From: Grimontia celer
Lineage (GTDB): Bacteria > Pseudomonadota > Gammaproteobacteria > Enterobacterales > Vibrionaceae
Reading direction: 5' to 3'
Length of the DNA: 64,000 nt
Assembly: GCF_900055185.1 (NCBI RefSeq)
Contig: NZ_FIZX01000001.1
Coordinates: 1,736,001-1,800,000, forward strand
Shown here: positions 17,610-27,504 of the stretch, piece by piece
How the letters are laid out: every line of letters begins with the position of its first letter
Numbering within the stretch: position 1 is the first letter of the stretch
The notes under the pieces: generated by a model
The model's database searches: none
The model's input: the letters and a program-made list of their open reading frames with translations, nothing else
What the model was told of the DNA's origin: nothing
Program-made: the position numbers and the translations under genes

Positions 17610-18623
17610 ATGATCATCGTGCTAAAGCCTCAGGCAACAGAACAAGAAGCAAAACATATCCTGAACAAGATTGAGAACGCTGGCTTGAAGCCACTTTACA
17701 TGCCGGGTGTAGAGCGTATTGTTTTGGGCGCACTGGGTGATGAACGCGTATTGCAGAAGCTCCATCTGGAAAGCGACCCGCTGGTTGAAGAAGTCAAACC
17801 TATCCTGACCAAATACAAAATGGTGTCCCGCGAAGTACAGGCGCACAACAGCGTCGTCCGCATCGGTAATGTGCCAGTAGGCGGCGACAAATTCGCGGTT
17901 ATTGCAGGTCCTTGCTCGGTAGAATCCGAACAACAATTGATGTCTGTTGCAGATGTCGTCAAAGGTCATGGCGCAGTTGCCCTTCGTGGCGGCGCTTACA
18001 AGCCACGCACTAGCCCTTATGACTTCCAGGGTATGGGCATTGAAGGCCTGAAACTGCTTAAACAAGCAAGTGAAGCTACCGGCATGCCAACCGTTTCTGA
18101 AGTCATGGAAGTCAGCCAGGTTGATTCATTGTGTGAATACATCGACTGCTTGCAAATTGGCGCGCGCAATATGCAGAACTACGGATTGTTAAAAGCCGTG
18201 GGCGAAACTGGTAAACCGGTCTTGTTAAAACGCGGACTTTCCGCCACTATCGAGGAACTGTTGCTGGCGGCAGAATATATCTATGATGCCGGCAACCCGA
18301 ATATTATTCTCTGTGAGCGCGGCATTCGTACATTTGAAACAGCAACGCGTAATACTTTGGATTTAAATGCAGTCGCTTACATCAAGCAGCGCAGCCACTT
18401 GCCAGTGGTCGTCGACCCAAGTCATGGCACTGGCGTACGTGAGCTTGTCATTCCATTGTCTCGTGCGGCAGCAGCGGTAGGCGCCGACGGTATCATCGTT
18501 GAAAGCCACCTCAATCCAGCAGAAGCGCTGTCAGATGGGCATCAAGCACTGACAGGGGAAATGTTCGCGCAGTTAATGCAAGAATTGAAACCATTTGTAG
18601 AAGCAGCAGGGAGAACGCTGTGA
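17610..18623 (+). CDS. aroF: 3-deoxy-7-phosphoheptulonate (DAHP) synthase, type I-beta, in the trp operon
   Basis: First enzyme of the shikimate pathway: condenses phosphoenolpyruvate and erythrose 4-phosphate. 337 residues from the ATG preceded by AAGGACTC; the longer upstream frame is not needed. It is of the Thermotoga/Bacillus-like I-beta class, not the enteric AroF/G/H class: an N-terminal ferredoxin-like regulatory domain (1 to about 65, [18 protein letters not shown]), then the TIM-barrel with [50 protein letters not shown] and VVDPSHGTG. It is the first structural gene after the attenuator and overlaps trpE by 4 bp, so it is made when tryptophan is limiting. The N-terminal domain is probably the allosteric sensor; Trp as the effector is my inference. 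Confidence 0.95.
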   Translation: MIIVLKPQATEQEAKHILNKIENAGLKPLYMPGVERIVLGALGDERVLQKLHLESDPLVEEVKPILTKYKMVSREVQAHNSVVRIGNVPVGGDKFAVIAGPCSVESEQQLMSVADVVKGHGAVALRGGAYKPRTSPYDFQGMGIEGLKLLKQASEATGMPTVSEVMEVSQVDSLCEYIDCLQIGARNMQNYGLLKAVGETGKPVLLKRGLSATIEELLLAAEYIYDAGNPNIILCERGIRTFETATRNTLDLNAVAYIKQRSHLPVVVDPSHGTGVRELVIPLSRAAAAVGADGIIVESHLNPAEALSDGHQALTGEMFAQLMQELKPFVEAAGRTL

Positions 18624-20197
18624 AAAACCACGCTTTAAATAAAGGCGAACTCGACGTATTGAGCCTGGATGTGCCATACGTCGCTGCACCCACTGAATTG
18701 TATGCGGCGATCTGTCAGGATCGCCCGCATAGCCTACTGTTGGAATCTGCTGAGATTGATTCCAAACAGGACCTAAAAAGCCTGATGTTGGTCGACGCAG
18801 CAGTGCGTATCGTTTGTCGTGGCCGCACGGTTGAACTCGAAGCTAAGAGCCAAAACGGCCACAACGTGCTTGATGCCGTTGAAGCTGAGCTTGCCAGCCA
18901 ACAACTTGCTATTGAAAGTGAACGTCAGCCAGAGCTGCTGACCTTACACTTTGCTGAAGAAAACCGCACACTGGATGAAGACGCCCGTCTGCGCCAGCCA
19001 TCCCCTTTTGATGCGCTACGTTTGGTTCAGCATGCTTTCAAACTGGATGGCTTGCCTGATGAAGCATTGTTTGTAGGTGGTTTGTTCGCGTACGACTTGG
19101 TCGCGCAATTTGAACCACTGCCAGACGTAAAATCCGGTAACCGTTGTCCTGACTACCTGTTTTATGTTGCGGAAACCCTTCTGGTTATCGACCACCAGCG
19201 TCGTAAAGCCAAGCTTCAGGCAACCCAGTTTGGTGGCAACGAAAACACCGAAACCTATTTTGATTTGAGCCGCCGCTTACAGGCGATTCGAGAAAGCTGC
19301 CTGAATCCAACCGAAATGCCTTCAGCGAAGCAACTGGACAGTGTTGATGTGGCAGTCTCGGTCAGCGACGAAGATTTCTGCAATGCAGTCGATGAGCTCA
19401 AAGGCTACGTGGTAAAAGGCGATGTTTTCCAAGTTGTTCCAAGCCGTCGCTTCACTTTGCCATGCCCTTCCCCGCTAAACGCGTATCTGAAACTCAAGCA
19501 AGGCAACCCGAGCCCTTACATGTTCTACATGCAGGATGAGGAGTTCACCCTGTTCGGCGCGTCTCCGGAAAGTGCGCTGAAATACAGCAAAGACACCAAT
19601 CAAGTGGAAATCTACCCGATCGCAGGTACTCGCCATCGCGGTAAAAACAGCGATGGTTCCATCAACCTTGATCTGGATGGTCGCATAGAGCTTGAACTTC
19701 GCAACGACATCAAAGAAAAAGCCGAGCACATGATGCTGGTTGACTTGGCGCGAAACGATGTGGCTCGCATCAGTGAACCAGGCACCCGCTATGTCGCTGA
19801 TCTTCTTCAAGTAGACCGTTACAGTCACGTGATGCATTTGGTATCGCGCGTTGTCGGACAACTTCGTCATGATTTGGACGCTCTGCACGCTTACCAAGCC
19901 TGCATGAACATGGGCACCTTGACGGGTGCACCGAAAATCCGAGCCATGCAATTGATTCGTGAGTTCGAACAAAGCCGCCGCGGCAGCTATGGCGGCGCAG
20001 TCGGTTACATTACCGGCCACGGCGATATGGATACCTGTATCGTTATCCGCTCCGCTTATGTAGAAGATGGCGTAGCACAAGTACAAGCCGGTGCCGGTGT
20101 GGTGTTTGACTCTGTGCCTCAGGCAGAAGCAGACGAAACCCGCGGCAAAGCCGCTGCCGTTCTTACCGCGATTCGCGCAGCACATACAGGAGCATAA
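18620..20197 (+). CDS. trpE: Anthranilate synthase component I
   Basis: Chorismate-binding subunit that forms anthranilate with ammonia delivered by TrpG. 525 residues with a GTG start overlapping the upstream stop (GTGA), preceded by AGGGAG. The feedback site motif LLLES is present near residue 40 ([11 protein letters not shown]), so inhibition by tryptophan is expected. Catalytic C-terminal half shows [75 protein letters not shown] and AGAGVV. Not fused to TrpG. Strong translational coupling with the DAHP synthase gene. Confidence 0.98.
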   Translation: MKNHALNKGELDVLSLDVPYVAAPTELYAAICQDRPHSLLLESAEIDSKQDLKSLMLVDAAVRIVCRGRTVELEAKSQNGHNVLDAVEAELASQQLAIESERQPELLTLHFAEENRTLDEDARLRQPSPFDALRLVQHAFKLDGLPDEALFVGGLFAYDLVAQFEPLPDVKSGNRCPDYLFYVAETLLVIDHQRRKAKLQATQFGGNENTETYFDLSRRLQAIRESCLNPTEMPSAKQLDSVDVAVSVSDEDFCNAVDELKGYVVKGDVFQVVPSRRFTLPCPSPLNAYLKLKQGNPSPYMFYMQDEEFTLFGASPESALKYSKDTNQVEIYPIAGTRHRGKNSDGSINLDLDGRIELELRNDIKEKAEHMMLVDLARNDVARISEPGTRYVADLLQVDRYSHVMHLVSRVVGQLRHDLDALHAYQACMNMGTLTGAPKIRAMQLIREFEQSRRGSYGGAVGYITGHGDMDTCIVIRSAYVEDGVAQVQAGAGVVFDSVPQAEADETRGKAAAVLTAIRAAHTGA

Positions 20198-20199
20198 GC

Positions 20200-20799
20200 A
20201 TGAGCAATCAGGTCAATGCACATATTGTGCTCGTCGATAACTTCGATTCATTCACTTACAACCTGGTCGATCAGTTCCGCTCACTCGGTTATCCGGTCAC
20301 GATTTACCGAAACAGCCTGAGTGCAGACCAAATCGAACAGGCGCTATCTGAACTCAACAACCCAGTGGTTGTGTTGTCGCCCGGCCCTGGCGCACCTTCA
20401 GAAGCAGGCTGTATGCCAGAGCTGATTTTAAAGCTGAAAGGCAAAGTGCCAATGATTGGTATTTGCCTGGGCCAACAAGCGATTACCGAAGCTTACGGCG
20501 GCACTGTTGCTGGCGCGGGTGAAATCGTTCATGGCAAAGCGTCACTAATGACACACAACGGCCACGATGTATTTGGAAGCATCGAAAGTCCGCTAACGAT
20601 TGCCCGCTACCACTCTTTGGTTGCGACCAAGGTACCAGACTCTCTGGATGTGATTGCGGATGTGGAAGGATTGGTGATGGCTGTTGTTAACGACGCAGAT
20701 AAAGTCGTGGGTTTCCAATTCCACCCGGAATCCATTCTCACGACAAAAGGCGCAGACCTTTTAACCAATACCATTAACTGGGCTACACAAGCGCGCTGA
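20200..20799 (+). CDS. trpG: Anthranilate synthase component II (glutamine amidotransferase)
   Basis: 199-residue class I glutamine amidotransferase that supplies ammonia to TrpE. It has the triad: nucleophile C89 in GICLGQQ, and His and Glu in GFQFHPESI near residue 174. N-terminal VDNFDSFTYNLVDQF and the oxyanion region SPGPGAPSEAG are typical. It is a separate gene, whereas in enterobacteria trpG is fused to trpD. Starts 2 bp after the trpE stop. Confidence 0.97.
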   Translation: MSNQVNAHIVLVDNFDSFTYNLVDQFRSLGYPVTIYRNSLSADQIEQALSELNNPVVVLSPGPGAPSEAGCMPELILKLKGKVPMIGICLGQQAITEAYGGTVAGAGEIVHGKASLMTHNGHDVFGSIESPLTIARYHSLVATKVPDSLDVIADVEGLVMAVVNDADKVVGFQFHPESILTTKGADLLTNTINWATQAR

Positions 20800-20822
20800 T
20801 CGACAAAGACAAGGAGAGCATT

Positions 20823-21824
20823 ATGGAAGCGATTATTAACAAACTTTACGACCAGACATCTTTGTCGCAGGAAGAGAGCCATCAGCTGTTTGATACCATT
20901 ATCAAAGGCGAGCTTGACCCAATTCTGCTGTCAGCAGCGCTGACCGCTTTGAAAATCAAAGGCGAAACGCCAGAAGAAATCGCGGGTGCAGCGTCTGCAC
21001 TCACAGAAAACGCCAACCCATTCCCAACACCGGATTACGATTTCGCTGACATCGTCGGTACTGGCGGCGACGGCGCAAACACCATCAATATTTCAACCAC
21101 CGCAGCATTCGTTGCTGCAGCATGTGGCGTGAAAGTCGCCAAGCACGGTAACCGCGGTGTTTCGAGCAAGTCGGGCTCTTCTGACCTGTTAGCTGCATTT
21201 GGTATCGACCTGGCGATGAGTCCTGATACCGCGCGCGGCGCACTGGATGACTTGGGCGTGTGCTTCCTGTTTGCACCTCAGTATCACAGCGGTGTTCGCC
21301 ACGCGATGCCCGTTCGCCAGACCATGAAAACCCGCACTATCTTCAACTTGCTGGGTCCCCTAATTAACCCTGCGAAGCCAACACTGGAATTGATGGGTGT
21401 GTACGATAAATCGCTGGTTCGTCCAATTGCTGAAACCATGCTGAACCTCAACATGAAGCGCGCAGCCGTTGTTCACGGCAGTGGTTTGGATGAGGTAGCG
21501 ATTCACGGTGAAACAACGGTCGCGGAAATCAAAGATGGCGTCATCACTGAATACACACTGACACCAGAAGACTTTGGCGTTCAGACCTACCCGCTTGAAT
21601 CTATCAAAGGCGGTACGCCAGAAGAAAACCGCGAAATCATTTCGCAAATCCTTCAGGGCAAAGGCACCGACGCACAGCAATCTGCTGTCGCTGTTAACGT
21701 GGCTTTACTGCTGCGCTTGTTTGGACAAGAAGATCTCAAAGCTAACACGCAAAAAGCGCTGGATGTGATGAATAGTGGTAAGCCATTCGAACTGGTTCAG
21801 CAACTGGCATCTCGGAGCAACTAA
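20823..21824 (+). CDS. trpD: Anthranilate phosphoribosyltransferase
   Basis: Transfers phosphoribosyl from PRPP to anthranilate. 333 residues, class III phosphoribosyltransferase fold. Characteristic motifs: the PRPP-binding GTGGDGANTINIST (about 79-92), KHGNRGVSSKSGSSDLL, FLFAPQYHSG and RTIFNLLGPLINPA. Preceded by AAGGAGAGCATT at normal spacing. Its stop overlaps the trpCF start by one base (TAATG). Confidence 0.98.
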   Translation: MEAIINKLYDQTSLSQEESHQLFDTIIKGELDPILLSAALTALKIKGETPEEIAGAASALTENANPFPTPDYDFADIVGTGGDGANTINISTTAAFVAAACGVKVAKHGNRGVSSKSGSSDLLAAFGIDLAMSPDTARGALDDLGVCFLFAPQYHSGVRHAMPVRQTMKTRTIFNLLGPLINPAKPTLELMGVYDKSLVRPIAETMLNLNMKRAAVVHGSGLDEVAIHGETTVAEIKDGVITEYTLTPEDFGVQTYPLESIKGGTPEENREIISQILQGKGTDAQQSAVAVNVALLLRLFGQEDLKANTQKALDVMNSGKPFELVQQLASRSN

Positions 21825-23191
21825 TGGAAACGGTACTGGCAAAAATTGTTGAAGACAAAAAAGAGTGGGTAGCGGCGCGTAAGGCTTCGCAACCGCTTGA
21901 GAGCTTTATTAACGACGTGGTACCTAGCGATCGCAGTTTCTATGATGCGCTGTCTGGCAACCCGGCGAAGTTCATTCTCGAGTGCAAAAAGGCGTCACCG
22001 TCCAAAGGCCTGATCCGAGATGATTTCGACCTGAACTACATCGCGGGTGTCTACGGTAACCATGCCGCTGCGATTTCAGTGTTAACCGATGAAAAGTACT
22101 TCCAGGGCAGTTTTAACTTCCTGCCAATTGTTCGCAACCAGGTACCATGCCCTGTGCTTTGCAAAGATTTCATGGTCGACACCTATCAGGTGTACCTTGC
22201 GCGCCATCATCAAGCCGATGCCATTCTGCTGATGTTATCTGTACTTAACGATGAAGAGTACCAAACACTTGCAGCGGTCGCCCATGAGCTAAACCTCGGT
22301 GTGTTGACAGAAGTAAGCAACGAAGAAGAACTGGAGCGTGCGATTGCTCTCAATGCCAAAGTCGTTGGCATTAATAACCGCAATCTGCGTGACCTGAGCA
22401 TCGACCTGAACCGTACCAAAGAACTGGCACCTCGCCTGCCTGATGACCGCATTGTAATTTCAGAGTCGGGTATTTATACCCACCAGCAAATCCGCGAGTT
22501 AGCACCTTTTGCGAATGGCTTCCTGATTGGTAGCTCGCTGATGGCAGAAACCGATGTCGAGCAGGCGGTCCGCCGTGTGCTTTACGGTGACAATAAGGTA
22601 TGTGGCCTAACCCGCTCGGAAGACGCCAAAGCGGCTTACGATTCTTATGCCAACTATGGCGGCCTGATCTTCGTTGAAAAATCGCCTCGTTATGTCGATT
22701 TAGAAGCAGCGCGAAAAGTGATGGAAGGCGCGCCGCTACAATACGTTGGCGTGTTCCAGAACCACGACCTGAACCATGTCGCTGACACCGCAAAAGCGCT
22801 GGATCTGGCAGCGGTTCAACTCCACGGCGCTGAAGACAGCGAATATGTGAAACAACTTCGTGCCAAATTGCCGAAAGGTACTCAGATTTGGAAAGCGCAT
22901 GGCGTAAGCGACACGGTTCCTCACATTGAGCCTCACGCTGATCGTAATCTTCTGGACAGCCGCGTCGGCAATCAAAGTGGCGGTACAGGAACACAGTTCG
23001 ACTGGTCTTTGGTGCCGGATGAACAAAAAGAAAGCCTGATGCTGGCCGGTGGTCTGTCATCAGAAAACGCAAAAGAAGCTGCGCAAATCGGCTGTGCGGG
23101 ACTCGATTTTAACTCGGGCGTGGAAAGCGAACCGGGTATCAAAGATAAAGACAAATTGGACGCTGCATTTACGGCGCTGAGAGATTACTAA
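21824..23191 (+). CDS. trpCF: Bifunctional indole-3-glycerol-phosphate synthase / phosphoribosylanthranilate isomerase
   Basis: 455-residue fusion catalysing two successive steps of tryptophan synthesis. TrpC half (1 to about 253): [49 protein letters not shown] and [12 protein letters not shown]. TrpF half (about 254-455): [64 protein letters not shown] and [14 protein letters not shown]. The fused arrangement is usual in gammaproteobacteria. Coupled to trpD by a one-base overlap; trpB begins 9 bp later. Confidence 0.97.
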   Translation: METVLAKIVEDKKEWVAARKASQPLESFINDVVPSDRSFYDALSGNPAKFILECKKASPSKGLIRDDFDLNYIAGVYGNHAAAISVLTDEKYFQGSFNFLPIVRNQVPCPVLCKDFMVDTYQVYLARHHQADAILLMLSVLNDEEYQTLAAVAHELNLGVLTEVSNEEELERAIALNAKVVGINNRNLRDLSIDLNRTKELAPRLPDDRIVISESGIYTHQQIRELAPFANGFLIGSSLMAETDVEQAVRRVLYGDNKVCGLTRSEDAKAAYDSYANYGGLIFVEKSPRYVDLEAARKVMEGAPLQYVGVFQNHDLNHVADTAKALDLAAVQLHGAEDSEYVKQLRAKLPKGTQIWKAHGVSDTVPHIEPHADRNLLDSRVGNQSGGTGTQFDWSLVPDEQKESLMLAGGLSSENAKEAAQIGCAGLDFNSGVESEPGIKDKDKLDAAFTALRDY

Positions 23192-23199
23192 GGACTGTT

Positions 23200-24390
23200 A
23201 TGACTAAGTTAAACGCCTATTTTGGAGAGTTTGGCGGACAGTATGTTCCTCAAATTCTGGTTCCAGCGTTAGACCAACTGGAGCAAGCGTTTATTGACGC
23301 ACAGAACGATCCCGCTTTTCAGGAAGAGTTCATTTCTCTTCTGAAAGAGTATGCGGGTCGTCCTACTGCCCTCACCCTTTGCCGCAACCTGACCAAAGGG
23401 ACCAAAACCAAACTTTACCTGAAACGTGAAGATCTGCTCCATGGCGGTGCACACAAAACTAACCAGGTATTGGGTCAGGCGCTACTGGCTAAACGTATGG
23501 GCAAAAAAGAAATCATTGCCGAAACCGGCGCTGGCCAACACGGTGTAGCAACGGCACTGGCTTGTGCCCTGCTTGACCTGAAATGCCGCGTATACATGGG
23601 CGCGAAGGACGTTGAACGTCAAAGCCCGAACGTATTCCGCATGAAGCTGATGGGCGCAGAGGTCATCCCTGTTCATTCTGGTTCTTCAACGCTGAAAGAT
23701 GCCTGTAACGAAGCGCTGCGCGACTGGTCTGCAAGTTACGAAGAAGCTCACTACCTACTGGGCACGGCAGCGGGTCCTCACCCATTCCCGACGATTGTTC
23801 GTGAATTCCAAAAGATGATTGGTGAAGAGACTAAGCAGCAAATTCTGGAAATCGAAGGCCGCCTGCCAGACAACGTCATCGCCTGTGTGGGCGGTGGTTC
23901 TAACGCTATTGGCATGTTCGCAGATTTCATCAAAGAAACCGATGTGGGTCTGATTGGCGTTGAGCCTGCTGGTCTGGGTCTGGACACAGACCAACACGGC
24001 GCACCGCTTAAACACGGCAAGCTGGGTATCTTCTTTGGTATGAAAGCGCCACTGATGCAGGATCCAAATGGTCAGGTCGAAGAGTCTTACTCTGTATCTG
24101 CCGGTCTCGACTTCCCATCGGTTGGCCCTCAGCACGCGCACCTGAATTCTATCGGCCGCGCCGAATACGTGGCAATTACCGATGACGAAGCGCTGGACGC
24201 CTTCCAGGAACTGGCTCGTCACGAAGGCATTATTCCTGCACTGGAATCTGCTCATGCTTTGGCGTATGCGCTGAAGATGGCAAAAGAAAACCCAGAAAAA
24301 GAGCAGCTGCTTGTAGTGAACCTATCAGGCCGCGGTGACAAGGACATCTTTACTGTCCACGACATTTTGAAAGAAAAAGGAGTGATGTAA
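23200..24390 (+). CDS. trpB: Tryptophan synthase beta subunit
   Basis: PLP-dependent subunit that condenses indole with L-serine. 396 residues. The Schiff-base lysine K86 is in [16 protein letters not shown]; the phosphate-binding [10 protein letters not shown] and the ammonium/indole-tunnel region [13 protein letters not shown] are present. Preceded by AAGGACTGTT. Overlaps trpA by one base (TAATG), as expected for subunits of one complex. Confidence 0.98.
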   Translation: MTKLNAYFGEFGGQYVPQILVPALDQLEQAFIDAQNDPAFQEEFISLLKEYAGRPTALTLCRNLTKGTKTKLYLKREDLLHGGAHKTNQVLGQALLAKRMGKKEIIAETGAGQHGVATALACALLDLKCRVYMGAKDVERQSPNVFRMKLMGAEVIPVHSGSSTLKDACNEALRDWSASYEEAHYLLGTAAGPHPFPTIVREFQKMIGEETKQQILEIEGRLPDNVIACVGGGSNAIGMFADFIKETDVGLIGVEPAGLGLDTDQHGAPLKHGKLGIFFGMKAPLMQDPNGQVEESYSVSAGLDFPSVGPQHAHLNSIGRAEYVAITDDEALDAFQELARHEGIIPALESAHALAYALKMAKENPEKEQLLVVNLSGRGDKDIFTVHDILKEKGVM

Positions 24391-25211
24391 TGGCTGCTAC
24401 CTTGTCTCACCGCTATGAAGCGATGTTCGAAAAGCTGGATGCTAAAGGTGAAGGCGCATTCGTTCCTTTTGTCACCATTGGCGATCCAAATCCAGAGCAA
24501 TCACTGCGTATCATAGAAACGCTGATTGAAAATGGTGCCGATGCGTTGGAGCTGGGCATTCCGTTCTCAGATCCACTCGCCGATGGCCCAACCATTCAGG
24601 GCGCAACCATTCGTGCGTTGGAATCTGGCACTACGCCAGACAATTGTTTCGGCATTCTGAAGGAAGTGCGTGAGCGTCATCCTGATATTCCCGTTGGCCT
24701 TCTGATGTACGCAAACCTGGTTTTTGCCAATGGTGTCGATAACTTCTACGCCAAGTGTGCAGAAGCCGGTGTCGATTCGGTACTGATTGCTGATGTGCCA
24801 GCGGGCGAATCTGCAGAGTTCCGTGAGTCCGCTGCCAAGCATGGTGTCCACGCTATCTTTATCGCACCACCAAATGCGAACGAAGAAACCCTCAAAACCA
24901 TTTCTGAACTTGGCGGTGGCTATACTTACCTGCTTTCCCGTGCTGGTGTTACCGGTGCAGAAACCAAAGCTGGTAAGCCGATTGAACACCTTCTTGCTCA
25001 ACTGTCAGCGTTCGATGCACCTCGTCCTCTGCTGGGCTTTGGTATCTCAGAGCCAGCGCAGGTCAAAGAAGCGATTACAGCTGGCGCAGCTGGCGCGATT
25101 TCAGGTTCAGCGGTAGTGAAGATCATCGAGCGCAATGTGGCTGATGAAGCAAACATGCTGAAAGAGCTTGGCGAGTTCGTTGCAAGCATGAAAGCCGCAA
25201 CAACGAAGTAA
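24390..25211 (+). CDS. trpA: Tryptophan synthase alpha subunit
   Basis: TIM-barrel subunit that cleaves indole-3-glycerol phosphate to indole, which is channelled to TrpB. 273 residues. The catalytic acids are visible: E54 in [16 protein letters not shown] and D65 in the same segment (E49 and D60 in the Salmonella numbering). Phosphate-site sequences [11 protein letters not shown] and [10 protein letters not shown] and SGSAVV follow. Last gene of the operon, with a terminator about 30 bp on. Confidence 0.98.
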   Translation: MAATLSHRYEAMFEKLDAKGEGAFVPFVTIGDPNPEQSLRIIETLIENGADALELGIPFSDPLADGPTIQGATIRALESGTTPDNCFGILKEVRERHPDIPVGLLMYANLVFANGVDNFYAKCAEAGVDSVLIADVPAGESAEFRESAAKHGVHAIFIAPPNANEETLKTISELGGGYTYLLSRAGVTGAETKAGKPIEHLLAQLSAFDAPRPLLGFGISEPAQVKEAITAGAAGAISGSAVVKIIERNVADEANMLKELGEFVASMKAATTK

Positions 25212-25240
25212 GACGAAGTCGTCCCAAATCCCCTATGTTT

Positions 25241-25262
25241 AAGGCCATCATCCGATGGCCTT
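25241..25262 (+). terminator. trp operon terminator
   Basis: AAGGCCATC, loop ATCC, GATGGCCTT, followed by TTCTTTTC, 29 bp after the trpA stop. Confidence 0.9.
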
Positions 25263-25365
25263 TTCTTTTCTCTATCGCCTTTACGTTTTAACTGCCAGAA
25301 GTTTTCGGTAAACTTTGGGTCTTATTGAGCATGCCTAAAGCTCTGCCACAAGGATCACTCTCTGA

Positions 25366-25911
25366 ATGAAACAGCTTCTCGACTTTATCCCGCTCATTAT
25401 CTTCTTCGCGCTTTACAAGATGTACGACATCTACACGGCAACGGGAGCGCTGATTGTCGCAACAATCATTCAAGTCGCCGTTACCTGGGTGCTCTACAAA
25501 AAAGTCGAGAAGATGCAGATAGTCACAGCGGTATTGGTGGCTGTTTTCGGCGGCATGACGCTGTTTTTCCAAGATGACAATTTCATCAAATGGAAAGTAA
25601 CGATCGTTTACGCCCTGTTTGCCATTGGGCTGACGATATCTCAGGTTCTGGGTAAACCACTTATCAAAGGCATGCTTGGCAAAGAAATTACCCTACCGGA
25701 CAGCGTGTGGCGAAATATCAACTCAGCTTGGGTGGTTTTTTTCGCTGCGTTGGCGGTGCTCAACGTTTATGTCGCCTATCAGATGCCACTGGATGTTTGG
25801 GTAAATTTCAAAGTGTTCGGTTTGTTAACGCTGACGTTGGCATTTACGATGGTGAGCGGTGTATACATCTACAAGCACATGCCAAAAGAAACCGATTCAG
25901 AAGAACAATAA
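25366..25911 (+). CDS. yciB: Septation protein A family inner-membrane protein YciB
   Basis: 181-residue polytopic inner-membrane protein (IspA/YciB family), linked in enterics to envelope integrity and cell-division machinery. About five to six hydrophobic helices; hallmarks are the start [52 protein letters not shown] and [11 protein letters not shown]. Sits downstream of the trp operon and upstream of yciA, the same order as E. coli. Confidence 0.95.
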   Translation: MKQLLDFIPLIIFFALYKMYDIYTATGALIVATIIQVAVTWVLYKKVEKMQIVTAVLVAVFGGMTLFFQDDNFIKWKVTIVYALFAIGLTISQVLGKPLIKGMLGKEITLPDSVWRNINSAWVVFFAALAVLNVYVAYQMPLDVWVNFKVFGLLTLTLAFTMVSGVYIYKHMPKETDSEEQ

Positions 25912-25931
25912 CTCGCACTTAAAATACTCTT

Positions 25932-25951
25932 AGGGTGATTAGACTCACCCT
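25932..25951 (+). terminator. Terminator after yciB
   Basis: AGGGTGA, loop TTAGAC, TCACCCT followed by TTTT, 20 bp after the yciB stop and 31 bp before yciA. Confidence 0.8.
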
Positions 25952-25981
25952 TTTTCAATTTCATTTCCCGGAAGTCGTATC

Positions 25982-26380
25982 ATGTCGGAAACGAATAATT
26001 GCCCTCGCGGTCAACTGTTACTGCGAACGCTTGCTATGCCCGCTGACACCAATGCTAATGGTGATATTTTTGGCGGTTGGATTATGTCCCAGCTTGATTT
26101 AGCTGGTGCCATTTTGGCGAAGGAGATCTCCCACGGTCGCGTGGTTACTGTCTCTGTTCAGGAAATTGTGTTTAAAAACCCGGTCTCAGTCGGAGATGTG
26201 GTTTGTTGCTATGGCGAATGCACCCGGATTGGCAGAACCTCGATGAGTGTAAGTCTGGAAGTCTGGGTAAAACCGGTAGCCATTGATGGTATCGGAACAC
26301 GACGCAAAGTGTGTCAAGCAACCTTCAACTACGTGGCCATTGATGGTGATGGTCGCCCAAGACCGATAAATAAGTCATAA
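25982..26380 (+). CDS. yciA: Acyl-CoA thioesterase YciA
   Basis: 132-residue hotdog-fold thioesterase that hydrolyses a range of acyl-CoAs in the cytosol. The signature NANGDIFGGWIMSQLDLAGAI (residues about 22-42) carries the catalytic Asp region, followed by VVTVSVQEIVFKNPVSVGDVV and TSMSVSLEVWV. Standard length. It follows a terminator, so it probably has its own promoter. Confidence 0.95.
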   Translation: MSETNNCPRGQLLLRTLAMPADTNANGDIFGGWIMSQLDLAGAILAKEISHGRVVTVSVQEIVFKNPVSVGDVVCCYGECTRIGRTSMSVSLEVWVKPVAIDGIGTRRKVCQATFNYVAIDGDGRPRPINKS

Positions 26381-26467
26381 ATCAGAAAAACTTGCCTGCG
26401 CGATACAGTAGCCTTGCATACAATAGGCCGAAGACCTTAGGTGAGAAAAACTCGGAGAGAAGCACGG

Positions 26468-26770
26468 ATGTGGTACGTCATTTTTTCACAAGATGTTGAA
26501 AACAGTTTGCCGTTAAGAATGAAAGTTAGGGAACAACACCTTGCCCGTTTACGTGACCTAGAAGCGGAAGACCGTCTTCTGGTGGCAGGACCAAACCCAG
26601 CGGTTGATAGCGAAGACCCGGGTGAAGCAGGTTTTACAGGCTCTACTGTGATTGCAAAGTTTGGCAGCCTGGAAGACGCAAAAGCTTGGGCAGACGCTGA
26701 CCCATATATCGAAGCTGGCGTTTACAAAGATGTCATCGTGAAACCATTTAAAAAAGTGCTGCCGGCGTAA
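26468..26770 (+). CDS. yciI: YciI family protein
   Basis: 100-residue ferredoxin-like alpha-beta protein, close to E. coli YciI. Start chosen at MWYVIFSQD, preceded by GGAGAG; a 9-codon upstream extension is unlikely. Typical motifs: [11 protein letters not shown] (His in the putative active site), [23 protein letters not shown] and [14 protein letters not shown], then KPFKKV. Family function is unclear; relatives with a His-Asp pair have been linked to muconolactone-type chemistry. Between yciA and the pilotin gene on the same strand. Confidence 0.95.
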   Translation: MWYVIFSQDVENSLPLRMKVREQHLARLRDLEAEDRLLVAGPNPAVDSEDPGEAGFTGSTVIAKFGSLEDAKAWADADPYIEAGVYKDVIVKPFKKVLPA

Positions 26771-26805
26771 CATTCACCGACAGTTCGAACGCACAGGAAT
26801 TTTCA

Positions 26806-27207
26806 ATGCGAAAGACTCTAAAAACAGGACGTATTGCGCTGATGAGCGCTGCAGCGCTGGTTCTCTCGGCCTGTTCAAGCACGTCAGATCTCGAGATTGC
26901 GGAATCCTTTGCTGCGCAACGTGCAGATATGCTCAGCAAACTCGTACCTATTCAGTTGAATGGCTACAACCTTGTCCGTGCTAAATCTAACAGCACTGAA
27001 ATTGAACTGACTCTTCTGTATTCAGGTAGTGGAGACGTGGCACCAGCTGCATTAGCTGAAGGTTTGGAGAAAACCTACTGTACAGATAACGAAATCTATT
27101 CGCTGATGGAAAAAGGCGTGCACTACAAACTGCTTTTCCGCGATGCACGCGGACGCCCGGTTCTGGAGCGAACCATCCGCAGTGAAGATTGCGAAAAACA
27201 CCAATAA
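26806..27207 (+). CDS. aspS: Type II secretion pilotin lipoprotein AspS (GspS-beta)
   Basis: 133-residue outer-membrane lipoprotein. Signal peptide with lipobox LVLSAC, cleavage before C23. The mature part resembles V. cholerae AspS and E. coli YghG: IQLNGYNLVRAKSNSTEIEL, then EKTYCTDNEIYSLMEKGVHYKLLF and TIRSEDC near the end, with two cysteines (in KTYCTD and SEDC) positioned like the disulfide pair of that family. AspS carries the secretin GspD to the outer membrane. The gsp operon is not in this window; a location beside yciI is usual in vibrios. Start preceded by ACAGGAATTTTCA. Confidence 0.82.
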   Translation: MRKTLKTGRIALMSAAALVLSACSSTSDLEIAESFAAQRADMLSKLVPIQLNGYNLVRAKSNSTEIELTLLYSGSGDVAPAALAEGLEKTYCTDNEIYSLMEKGVHYKLLFRDARGRPVLERTIRSEDCEKHQ

Positions 27208-27210
27208 AAC

Positions 27211-27230
27211 AAGCCCGCAAACGCGGGCTT
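27211..27230. terminator. Bidirectional terminator after aspS
   Basis: AAGCCCGC, loop AAAC, GCGGGCTT with TTGTTATTTTT on the plus side and TTGTTTTATT on the minus side. Ends aspS and probably the small minus-strand ORF that stops at 27233. Confidence 0.88.
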
Positions 27231-27232
27231 TG

Positions 27233-27406
27233 TTATTTTTGTAGCTTGAAACCCAGAATGAAAGACATCACTTTCTCTCTTGGCATTTCGCAGGGCTTCA
27301 AAGACCAGATATCATCAACACGATACAAATTCCCACTGATAAAATCAGATCCCGCCAGAGACTCTGCGTAAACTTTTACCGCATGTCCGTTGCTGTAGCG
27401 CTTCAC
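27233..27406 (-). CDS. Unrecognised 57-residue ORF, possibly the tail of a frameshifted gene
   Basis: GTG start at 27406 after GGGGACTTTCA, encoding MKRYSNGHAVKVY...GSDFISGNLYRVDDIW...MSFILGFKLQK and stopping next to the bidirectional terminator. The frame is already protein-like before the GTG (YKGERWGLS), back to an in-frame TGA. An ATG in another frame lies just upstream at 27439; adding one base between would join it into a single ORF starting M-T-F-(E)-Y-K-G-E-R-W. So this is either a small gene with a GTG start or a gene with a one-base deletion. Family not recognised. It lies 98 bp downstream of the methyltransferase gene. Confidence 0.45.
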   Translation of the reverse strand: MKRYSNGHAVKVYAESLAGSDFISGNLYRVDDIWSLKPCEMPREKVMSFILGFKLQK

Positions 27407-27504
27407 TGAAAGTCCCCAACGCTCACCTTTGTATCAAACGTCATGATGGCCTGAGTCTAGTGTTTCTATCCGTTGAAATGCGTCCATAAAGCTTCGAACC
27501 TAAA

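Noticed and set aside
19475-20185. Minus-strand ORF of 236 codons inside trpE
   Set aside because: Fully antisense to the conserved catalytic half of trpE; low-complexity His/Cys-rich translation.
22371-23072. Minus-strand ORF of 233 codons inside trpCF
   Set aside because: Antisense shadow of conserved coding sequence.
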